Source: Chara braunii
Lineage: Eukaryota; Streptophyta; Charophyceae; Charales; Characeae
Length of the DNA: 64,000 nucleotides
Reading direction: 5' to 3'
NCBI GenBank assembly: GCA_003427395.1
Contig: BFEA01000322.1
Location: forward strand, 1,402,280-1,466,279
A model generated the notes under the pieces. The model had not been told where the DNA came from. It ran no database searches and worked only from the letters and a program-made list of their open reading frames with translations. Below, one piece after another: positions 56,226 through 64,000 of the stretch (position 1 is the stretch's first letter; every line of letters begins with the position of its first letter). A program made the translations under genes and the position numbers.

Positions 56226-57431
56226 GTGGAAATTAATGGTATGAGACTGCTAGTAAAGGATGCAAAGGAGATGATCCAAAATGGTGGGGCCTGGATCCTA
56301 TGGGATATAAAACGAACAATTGGAAAGCAAGAAAGAACAGAGGGCGAGGTTATTGCACTACTCCGCGCGTCGTGGAAGAGAAGAGAGCTCATGAAGAACT
56401 CGCTGGATGAACTGCTGGAGATGGAGATTTCCGTTAAAACTTTGACATCCCAAAGAGACAGACAGATCACACACGACATTCTCACACGAACACTAAAAAG
56501 AAAATTTGGTGTCAATCCGGGGGTATGGCTCACAACAAAGATTCCATATAATCCATTTGTTAATAAATCAAAAATAAAGTCCGTGTTGAGTGACTGGGTT
56601 GGGACAAGGATCAAGAACATAAAACTGAGTGGAATCCTGAGGCAGCGGGTCAGGGTGGTTTGGGATAAAGCTCCCACTATCGCTGACATCCTGCACAATC
56701 AGAAGTCGTATGCTAAGGAGCAACTTGTGATCTGCCCTTGCAAGAACTTCGACCTTCCCGAAGTTGATGGGCATGTCAGGACTCGGCTCAGTGATCTCGA
56801 TAAAATCTCATATTTTCTCTGTAATTAAAAAAAGTCTCCAACTCGGGGAGGAATGGCCGGTAGAATTGACATTAATAAGGCCTGCAACGTTGCCATTGCT
56901 CCTCTGAAGGCAATGGGCTTGATTCACATCCAAGAACGTGTATGCATTCATTTGTACCAAGTAAGTAGGGGTGCTCAAGATCAGAAGGATGGGGTGGTAA
57001 GCACTGAGTATATCTATGGGATCAAGAAAGCCCTGGATGGGCTGGAGCTTTCCCCAGCAGACATAAACAGTGGTGAAACGATTATTGAGTGTCCGACAAG
57101 ATACATGAAAGGCAAGGATGATATGTTTAATTATAATTGCAGCTACAAAAAGGTTGAAAAATCAGAACCACAAATTCTAGCAAATATGAGGTGTGACTAC
57201 AAAGAGAAGAAACTGAACAAGATTGCCAACTGGGATGGGAAAGGGAAATTACAAAATGCCTATGTCATTGCAAAGGATAAAGATCTGGAGAAACGAAGAC
57301 CTATTGTCCCCACCTTTTCCAACCCCGCAAGGACTCTGTTTGGCTACCTTAGTAAATCTCTGCATTTTTTTATGAAGAACAAAAAAGATGATAATTTATT
57401 AATTTCAACCTACCAACCACTAGCGGCTTGA
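56226..57431 (+). pseudogene. PLE-B CxC linker and RT fingers
   Basis: Same frame throughout, with one stop at 56826 where PLE-A reads CNSKSSP. Features: helical linker (WKRRELMKNSLDELLEMEIS), CxC motif CPCKNF (56733-56741), then a long segment between linker and RT fingers (DGVVSTEYIYGIKKALDGLE, NYNCSYKKVEKSEP) that could include the insertion-in-fingers domain of these RTs. KRRPIVPTFSNPARTLFGYL corresponds to the first RT motifs. The frame breaks at 57431 just before motif A. Confidence 0.75.
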
Positions 57432-58387
57432 AATCACGAATCGAAAGAATAAATGAAAAAACACATACGGAATTTGGATGAATGGTCCTATTATGCTGAG
57501 AGCATATGACATAAAGGAAATGTTTACAAAACTCCCGCATAAGGAAATTAAAACCGCGATTGGATGACTGGTCGACTCCTGCCACAAACGAGGTATCAAA
57601 TGGATTAGAATAAAGACAAGGGGTAAAAAAGCAACCTTTGGAAAATGCCATGGAGAAGAAGGCTGACAGTCTTTTAGACTTTCGCACCTTCTTCTCATGG
57701 TGCATTTCCAACTTAACCACCTGTTCTTCCGGGCAAAAGGAGAAATCCTAAAGCAGAAATATGGGATTCCTATGGGTGGGAGGGCGAGCCCTGCCTTGGC
57801 TTGTATCCTGTGTATGTACTTTGAGTCCCTCTTCCTGAGGTCACTTAGCAGTGAAGCCCGACTTCTTCAAGGTGACCGGTTTATGGATGATCTCTTACAT
57901 GCCACATGGTACGATGGCTCAGTCCCTGGAGAAAAAGAGAAGGCCTGCGAAAGGATGGACAGGATGCAAAGTTGTTATCACCGGGACTTCATCCTGGAAA
58001 GAATGGATGCGGATAGCGGGATTATTTCCTTTCTAGAAACTAACCTCATTGTGGCTGACTCTCCGGCATGGGTCCACATGACCCATAGGTTCAAAAATAT
58101 GGACTCTATCTAGGGAGGAGGGGTTAGACACTTCAAGACAATCAATGATTATGGCTCATTTGGTGACAAGAGCCAGAAATGGGCTGTTGTGGCTGGTGCA
58201 ATTTGGCGCATTAAGCAGAACACGAACACGAGATGGGCTGCATGGGCTGTCTCTTATACACATCTAGATGTGTATAAGAGACAGCTGGACGTCGTTATTG
58301 CAGGAATTACGAAAGTGGGAAAAAGGAGCGTTGGGTTCTGGGAGGAACTGGCACTTTAGCTGACAAAATGGTACAATAAGAACTGAC
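57432..58387 (+). pseudogene. PLE-B RT palm and thumb
   Basis: Motif A (57500-57545) is spread over shifted frames. From 57697 the frame gives YGIPMGGRASPALACILCMY (motif B) and RFMDDLLHATW (motif C, FMDD at 57880-57891, usual YVDD in PLEs). It then runs through SFLETNLIVAD to a TAG at 58111, and in another frame the thumb (VVAGAIWRIKQNTNTRW). A foreign adapter replaces about 60 bases at 58242-58294. PLE-A, which lacks it, shows the true sequence. Confidence 0.75.
58247..58284. other. Nextera mate-pair junction adapter (assembly contamination)
   Basis: CTGTCTCTTATACACATCT followed at once by AGATGTGTATAAGAGACAG: two Tn5 mosaic ends in inverted orientation, the 38-base circularisation adapter of Nextera mate-pair libraries. 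PLE-A has ordinary element sequence at this place. Bases 58242-58246 and 58285-58294 beside it also do not match PLE-A, so the join may be chimeric. Confidence 0.97.
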
Positions 58388-58838
58388 TCGGGATTGGGTT
58401 CCAGTCCTGTCACTACATCGCAACTCCACCCAGCCAACGACTTCTGAGGACCAGCTGGCGCCGATATTTCTGAGGAAAATTACCGAATGCATGGATGATC
58501 GTCAGCTAACGGTAACTTCGAAAAATGCATGCGTTGGGTAAGGGATACAGTAGGAGCGGGAAATGCAGGATTTACTTTGGCACAACCGAAGGCCCTTCTG
58601 GATAAGTCACCGAATGACGGCGATGGAAATTGTTTACCATTTAGGATCCTTCATATTTTTCAGTTTTTTTGACATATTTCTTCAGTTATTCTGCGAAAAT
58701 GTCGAGCCCGTATGAGGACAAGAGAGGTAGTTCCCAAGCAAAGTAGATAGTATATGATGAATTGATAGAGAGTGCATGAAGCACTTTTCGACCTGAGTAG
58801 TTTAAGGGCAGCAGGGTTGAAATCGCTTGTGTTGCTTA
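58388..58838 (+). pseudogene. PLE-B C-terminal extension and 3' tail
   Basis: After the RT, protein-like sequence conserved with PLE-A continues in shifted frames: FEKCMRWVRDTVGAGNAGF, LAQPKALLDKSPND, then GDGNCLPFRILHIFQFF and a stop near 58670. The DGNCL word resembles the active-site start of OTU-type Cys proteases, but no more of that fold is seen. The remaining tail matches PLE-A to the MITE insertion point. Confidence 0.45.
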
Positions 58839-59547
58839 GGCCTGGACCCCACAGGAAAAACCCCAGAAATGTTTCCAACTTCGGGTGTCCATGGAAACCC
58901 GGCTGGAAAAGTTCACCTGCGGAAAGGCGGGACCCCACAGGAGAGGCTGGAAAACGCAGTTTCCAGGAGCTTGGAAAGTCTGGAAACTGCAAATGGACCG
59001 CGCGGTGGTCATGGATGTCCGCCTCTGCTTCGACAGACCACTTCGTGGGTGTCAGGTCGTGGCGTGCAACGACACGGGGCAGCAGGTGCGGCATTGTTCA
59101 GCGACGGCGCGGGTACCGGTTCCGCCCTTGCCCGCAACGGCTGTTTTTTAGCGGACGGCAAGGGGAGTCGTTTGTGGGTGACAACAGAACGTCCGTCTAC
59201 CGACCGGAAGGACCACGGGACGTGCAGGCTCGGACCACGGTTGGACCAACACTTTCCAGAAGAACTTTCCACGAGAGAGATGCCCTCCCCCCTACCCTCT
59301 CGAAATGGCACAAAATTCCGGCGCAAGATGCTCGCTTGCCGCCACGACACCACGATACGAAAGTGAAAACACGGAACTTCACTTTTTCGGACAACCTTTC
59401 CGACGCAGTGGGGTCTTCGAAAACAGTTGGAACCTCCCACAATCGAGTTTCCAGACGGCCATTTTCTTCCGATGTACTCCCGGAAAAGTTTTTCCAGGCC
59501 ATCTTTTCCAGGACTTTTCCACGATTTTGTCCTGTGGGGTCCAGGCC
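58839..59547. mobile_element. PIF/Harbinger-like MITE, 709 bp
   Basis: Perfect 18-bp terminal inverted repeats (GGCCTGGACCCCACAGGA and its reverse complement) flanked by TTA on both sides (58836-58838, 59548-59550). PLE-A gives the empty site (GCTTAGCGATGG). TTA duplications and GG(G)CC ends fit PIF/Harbinger. TGGAAA/TTTCCA words are repeated many times near both ends, and the tip CCCCACAGGA recurs inside (58931-58941). No transposase; the overlapping open frames are by-products. Confidence 0.85.
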
Positions 59548-59602
59548 TTAGTGATGGTGTTCATCATGATAATGGTACTACGAGAGTAACGCCCTCATTG
59601 TC

Positions 59603-60487
59603 ATGATAAAATTTTGTGTTCATTGCACTGTTCGCACGTTTGTGCCTATATTCTACATGCTCCTGGCCACTACACCGCTCTTGTTTGTGCCTCTGGTTCT
59701 TGGGAATTATGGAGTGGCGGTGCTATGGTGCAAACTATTAGTGCCATCTGTGATCTCGTGCGTAATACAACTGTTCCAGGTCATTGACCCTACGGGTAGC
59801 TCGTATACTTCCATGCCCGCCTCTACGCCTATCTTTGTGCCTGCCTCCGTACCGGTTTTTGTGCCTGTTTCTTTGTCTGTCTCTTTCCAGATTACTAACT
59901 CTATGGGTACCGCGTGTACTTCCATCCCCGCCCCTGCACCTGTCTCTATGCCTGCCTCCACACCTGTCTCCATGCCCGTTTCTGTGTTTGTCTTCGTGCC
60001 TACCTCCATGTCTGTCACCGTGCCTGCTTTAGTCTTCATTCCCCCACATGCTGCACTAACATCTTGTGACCTCCTTTTTTGTGAGATCACTGACACAATT
60101 ACACTTGGTTGTGGACAGCATCGACTTTGTCGACATCACTACGACCGTATAATTTTTCGGGCCCGCTGTCGGCCGGGATGCCACTTGTATCCGGATTGTG
60201 AACATCCTCTATATCCAGATGCAGTATGTCCCATTTGTGTCTGTGGGCGCTATAGCGAATGTGCACTTAACTGTGATGGTGAACGCCCCACAATCGTCAT
60301 GGCCTGCAACCGACATGCCCTCTGTCGTGCATGCTTCAGAGGTATGGTTAATGCTAGCCGCCCTGGCTCCTTCTGTGACGAAGTTGCTTACCTGAATGGT
60401 TTTCGTCCTGTAGATCAGNCGGAGGGCTGCTACCATCGCCCGCATCCTTATGACAGTTGTCCTATCTGTCGTGAGGGTCTTACTTAG
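59603..60487 (+). CDS. RING-finger protein with repeat-rich N-terminus
   Basis: 294 codons, one N at 60419. The ATG lies in the last bases of PLE-B, so the true start may be elsewhere. Residues ~12-58 are hydrophobic (possible membrane segments LLATTPLLFVPLVLGNYGVA and VPSVISCVIQLF). Residues ~60-145 are two Pro/Val/Ser-rich repeats (TSMPASTPIFVPASVPVFVP, TSIPAPAPVSMPASTPVSMP). From ~155 there are two Cys/His modules: CDLLFCEI…CGQHRLCRHH, then a RING pattern CPIC … MACNRHALCRACF … SCPIC (about 209-290). RING domains usually act as E3 ubiquitin ligases. Substrate unknown. No stop interrupts it, unlike its neighbours. Confidence 0.55.
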   Translation: MIKFCVHCTVRTFVPIFYMLLATTPLLFVPLVLGNYGVAVLWCKLLVPSVISCVIQLFQVIDPTGSSYTSMPASTPIFVPASVPVFVPVSLSVSFQITNSMGTACTSIPAPAPVSMPASTPVSMPVSVFVFVPTSMSVTVPALVFIPPHAALTSCDLLFCEITDTITLGCGQHRLCRHHYDRIIFRARCRPGCHLYPDCEHPLYPDAVCPICVCGRYSECALNCDGERPTIVMACNRHALCRACFRGMVNASRPGSFCDEVAYLNGFRPVDQXEGCYHRPHPYDSCPICREGLT

Positions 60488-60512
60488 ACGTACCTTGCAC
60501 CCTGACAAAAAT

Positions 60513-60812
60513 GTGCGGGTGCGCTTAAAAGAGTGTACAAGAATGTGCAAAGGTGGGGAACCCTTCACTAAAACTGCAAAACTGTGAAGAATGCAGTAAA
60601 AGAAGAACATAAGTTTGTGGCATTTTACTTTGTTTGTACCCTGCACCCTAACAACCTCAAAAGAAAGGTCCGAAGGGTGAAAATGAGGATGAAAAATGAG
60701 GAAGGAAGTGCAGGTGCGCTGAAAAGCGAACGTGGTAGACTCTTCACCAAAACTGCAAAACTGTGAAAGAAAGAAGAATGCAGTAAAAGAAAGAAGATGT
60801 TTGTGTCAACAT
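60513..60812 (+). repeat. two-copy direct repeat downstream of the RING gene
   Basis: Blocks at 60513-60620 and 60709-60812 share GGTGCGCT, TTCAC, AAAACTGCAAAACTGTGAA, GAATGCAGTAAAAGAA and GTTTGTG in order. Confidence 0.7.
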
Positions 60813-61258
60813 TTTTTATTTTTTCTCCCTCTGCCTATTGGTTTTCCTTTTTTGCTCCTCTCTTCCTTGTGTTTAATACCTCTTCCTTCACTCTGCCTCT
60901 TTCCCATAGCGTGCAAGTGGGTTGTTATGGCATACGGGGATGGGGGCAGCTCGTGCTCAACTTCATCAACGTGGCGAGCCTTGTACGTTAGAGGCACAGT
61001 GGAGGAGGCGTTTAGAAGACTGAGAAATTGAATGATTTCAATGTTTCTTTGTTTTTTATTTTTATTCTTTGATTCAGTGGATTTTTTTTGTAAAACACTG
61101 GAAGAAATAATAATACTGTGAAACAAAGAATAAGTGGACACTGTTTTGTGTCATTTTGTTTTGTCTGTCTCTTTGTCTGTTTGTCCTTTCATTTTTCTTT
61201 TTTTCCCTCATCTTATTTCTTCTTCTACTTCACGTTCTTACGCTCTTAGTCAATAGTT
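60813..61258. other. no gene seen
   Basis: T-rich sequence; short open frames without recognisable domains. Confidence 0.4.
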
Positions 61259-61275
61259 CTGTGACAATATATATA

Positions 61276-61855
61276 CAGGGTCACCAGCCCATACTTACGG
61301 AGGTCCCCGGGCAGATCTCCGTACGTACGGGCGTTCGGGGTCCCGTACGGGGTCCGAACCAGATGGCGTTCGGCCCCCGCCAAAAAATATTTCGGGGCCT
61401 AAAAATAATTGTTTTTTTCTGAAAAGTTTTTTGTGAGTTCTACATGACGTGAGGTACATGCTTATGAAGTTTCAAGTCATTTTCCTCAGCCAAATAAGAA
61501 TTAAAAACCGCCAAAGATGGCAGTGTCAAAACGTGCTCGCCCACGTTTTGTTTCACTTTTTACTTTTTGTTTTCACTTTAGTTCGGGGTCTAAACAATTT
61601 TATTATGTTTTGAAAAGTACACATCTGTAAATTTTCATGGAATTTAGCTATGCCAAAAGAAATGAAAAATCGTCAAAGATGGCGGTGTCGAAAACGTGCT
61701 CGCGCACTCACTAAATTTAATTCTTTTTTTTTTATTAGTTTTTTTTTTGTATTTTATTTTTATTTGCAAATTTGGTAAGGAATTTGGATGTAATGCTCAG
61801 GCACATCTTGTTTAATTTATTTTTCTTCATAACATATCTTTTTTTCAGATTGTTT

Positions 61856-61887
<32 letters not shown>

Positions 61888-61990
61888 GGTCCGCGTTCGG
61901 CCCGAACGGCCGAACGCATCCCCAAGGGGTCCCATACGTTCGGGCGTTCGGGTTCGGGCGTTCGGCCCGTCCCGAACGCCGGTTACCCTG
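61276..61990. mobile_element. inverted-repeat element T1, copy 1 (TA-flanked, 715 bp)
   Basis: Ends CAGGGTCACC and GGTTACCCTG (9 of 10 inverted), TA on each side. GC-rich arms are full of GTTCGG/CCGAAC palindromes. The AT-rich middle has a two-copy repeat (around 61505-61545 and 61668-61708, both with CAAAGATGGC and CGTGCTCGC). A second copy starts at 63805 in inverse orientation. No transposase. Confidence 0.75.
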
Positions 61991-62002
61991 TATGTATGCC
62001 TC

Positions 62003-62043
62003 CTGATGAGTCGGTGAAACTCCGACGAAACAGTTTGTCACAG
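62003..62043 (+). ncRNA. hammerhead-ribozyme-like core
   Basis: CTGATGA (62003-62009), stem GTCGG/CCGAC (62010-62014 with 62022-62026), GAAA (62027-62030), then ACA-GTT-TGT and C, giving a GUC cleavage-type triplet at 62037-62039. TTGTCACAG (62035-62043) is complementary to CTGTGACAA at 61259-61267, on the other side of T1 copy 1. I could not complete a standard stem I, so activity is doubtful. Confidence 0.4.
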
Positions 62044-63804
62044 CCCCTCGTTTGTTGTCCTCTTCTCCCTCTCTGCCTACGGTTTACCGGACAGTTCTAT
62101 TTGACGATATATATGTTTTATTTTTTTTTCATTGTTTTTGCCCGGCCGGGCAAGTGACCCCAGGCCACTCTGGTAGCCTAGTTTTTTTTCGATTTTTTTT
62201 TTTTTTTTGTAATTCAAAAATACTTTTGCAAGGAATATGAGTGAAAACGATATACAAAAAACCAAGTTGTGAAATCACACAGATATCCAAGTAGTCGCGC
62301 ACAAGCAGAGAGCACAAATGCACCGAGATTCCATCCAAATAAGAGCAATACAATGAACGCATGAGCCAATGTTCAAGCCCTCAGGCCACACCAACACAGT
62401 ATCCAATGTCGCTCGTCTTTGTCTGGCGCCCAATGCCCAGCCTACACTACTTGCCTATCCTACTACAGCCGCATTCACGCAACAGGCTCACTTCGACTTT
62501 GAAGGCCAATGTACATGACGTCAACACCATAGCCGACCTCCCTCATGCACCAGGTATGTATGTCGTCTCCCCTCATCAGACCCTGACCACCCACATTCGC
62601 CTCCTTCCTGAAGACCACTGATCGCCCTCTTACCCCCTAGCGCCCTGCAGCCCGGCTATGGCTGCTCGCGCTCCGCTGCGCAGCAGCGCCCCTCTCACCT
62701 CTCAAGCGCCCGCATGCACCCTTGCCACTAGCGCAGCATGCAGCGTCTCGCGCAGCAACGCAGCAGCGTGACCGCATTGCCTGCGTGGGCCAGAATGTCA
62801 GACCCTGGCTGCCTCCTTCTCGATATGGAAGTGGCAGCCTCTGTTTGGCTCCGTGTGGTCTGGCTGGGAAGCTTCCAGTGGCTTCCGGTTGGGCCCCCGT
62901 GCCTGCGCCCAGGCCCAGTGCTGCAGTTGAGGGCCTGGGCCCTTGACAGTTGGGCACGGCCTGAGTTTCCAGACTTGGGCCGTTTTCTGCATTTGCACAG
63001 GACCCGGGGTATGTACGCCGACAATGCTGCTTTTGCGTAGGCCAGTAGGCACTTCGTGATGTATCAACCCTGCATTGTGTGTGGATGTGCCCAGGCGCAA
63101 CTACCAAGGCGTGGGCCAAGCTGTACGACGCAACTCAGGGAGGCTCACACTTCCATTCAACCAACTGGCATGCTGCAACATCCTGAGTACCCACGTATGG
63201 AAAAATGTCAAATTTTGGCCTCTAGTGAATATTCAGGCCCACCTTCACTTAGGGCGGGCACTGGGCGTGCTGAGGGCCTCTGCCCAGAACATGTGCATGT
63301 CTGATAAGGGCCCTGTGAGGGCTCATTCCTCGCACTTTAGAGCTAGGTTATTTTCCGGGCGTCCGGGCACCCAACTTGTGCCCGGATACACGCCCAGCTG
63401 CCCGGCCGGGCATGACCCGGGGCAGGGTTCCAGGCAGTCCCAACGCAAAAAAGAAAAAAAGAAAAAAAGAAACGGAAGTAAAAAAACTCCCAAAACAACA
63501 TCAGAATTCCTCACTGAATCGGAGATAAAAAAGAAAATAACAAAATCGCACTAAAGGACCCCCCTTTAACCCCTCTTAGCCCCTTTCAAAATAATTTATA
63601 CCCCTCTTGACAGCCAATTCTCAAAACATGAAACGAGCCCGGATTTGGGTTCCTCTGGGAAGGGCAGAAAGGCAAAAACAAAAAAACAAAAAAAAAAACT
63701 TCCTAGCTTTAGAGTTAATTAATTCTTTTTCGGAATTTTTTTTCTTGTAATTCGAAAATACTTTACAGTGAATTAATTCTTTTTCGAGAAATTTTCTTGT
63801 CAAC
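62044..63804. other. unassigned region
   Basis: Two copies of the palindrome GCCCGGCCGGGC (62141-62152 and 63401-63412), each followed by TGACCC-type sequence, and two copies of GTAATTC(A/G)AAAATACTTT (62209 and 63746). 62630-63050 is GC-rich with overlapping open frames on both strands but no domain. Confidence 0.35.
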
Positions 63805-64000
63805 CAGGGTAACCAGGGGCAAGGTCCCACTTGCACGGATTACGAGATTGTGACCGTTGATCTGTGCTATCTACGGTCAATATCTCTTAATTTGTATAAG
63901 TGGGACCTAGCCCCGGCGTTCGGGACGGGTCGAAAGCCCGAACCCGAAGGCCCGAATGTATGGGACCCCTTGGGGATGCGTTCGGCCGTCGGGCCGAACG
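63805..64000. mobile_element. inverted-repeat element T1, copy 2 (cut by window end)
   Basis: Starts CAGGGTAACC. From about 63913 its GC-rich part is the reverse complement of 61890-61980 (GCGTTCGGGACGGG, GACCCCTTGGGGATGCGTTC). Confidence 0.75.

Larger units (their letters stand above)
54190..59626 (+). mobile_element. Penelope-like element PLE-B with N-terminal GIY-YIG (Chlamys-type)
   Basis: Order: ORF1 (54192-55515), GIY-YIG endonuclease (55675-56192), CxC linker, RT (to 58387), C-terminal extension (to about 58650) and a 3' tail ending near 59626, interrupted by a 709-bp MITE. The endonuclease precedes the RT, the reverse of canonical PLEs, as described for Naiad/Chlamys elements. Frameshifts, two in-frame stops and an assembly adapter break the reading frames. 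Confidence 0.8.

Noticed and set aside
58600-58670. OTU cysteine protease domain from DGNCL
   Set aside because: Only the five-residue word is present; no His/Asp partner region. Mentioned as resemblance only.
58772-59551. 259-codon frame over the MITE
   Set aside because: Spans the element ends and a target duplication; no domain, and overlapping frames are equally open on both strands.
62637-63119. GC-rich 160-codon minus-strand frame
   Set aside because: GC-rich sequence open in several frames on both strands; no domain or splice support.

Overview
Eukaryotic nuclear DNA, probably from a streptophyte green alga. My best guess is a Chara-like charophyte, from recognition of the gag proteins and not proven. 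The reasons are chromodomain-bearing Ty3/gypsy elements primed by tRNA-iMet, Penelope-like elements with an N-terminal GIY-YIG domain (known from the green lineage), a plant-type secreted phospholipase A2 exon and very sparse host coding. N runs in microsatellites and a leftover mate-pair junction adapter point to a short-read scaffold.

Most of the window is nested retroelements, named here by family. R1 (LTR about 0.86 kb, starts TGAAAC/T): copies at 1-3070 (-), 22943-26955 (+, divergent) and 42891-51892 (+, full length). R2 (LTR 1.1-1.36 kb, starts TGTAATGACCC): 7695-18526 (+, full element plus the tail of a second), 21601-22915 (-, solo LTR) and 37803-41823 (-, 5' half). R3: 3071 to about 7200 (-). 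R4: 26956 to about 30450 (-). Two Penelope-like copies lie in the same orientation: PLE-A (41824-42890 plus 51893-53434, split by R1-c) and PLE-B (about 54190-59626, with a Harbinger-like MITE in its 3' tail). Three other small terminal-inverted-repeat elements lie at 18664-19607, 61276-61990 and 63805 onward.

Host-gene candidates are few: a phospholipase A2 exon (20089-21322, +), a RING-finger ORF (59603-60487, +) and weak minus-strand ORFs in 34730-36784. The stretches 30450-33660 and 33660-37800 are otherwise mostly simple repeats, satellites and unassigned sequence.

The most interesting observations are: (1) the permuted, Chlamys-type PLE with an upstream SAP-like ORF and a conserved C-terminal extension; (2) a leader RNA fold upstream of gag shared by four LTR elements, with compensatory changes in two helices; (3) an array of five hairpins at 37356-37693 that share one loop but have different, self-complementary stems; (4) a hammerhead-like core at 62003-62043 whose outer helix is split by a 715-bp transposon; (5) a Nextera mate-pair adapter assembled into PLE-B. 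The LTR elements are all defective, and most lesions I could resolve are C-to-T or G-to-A changes.
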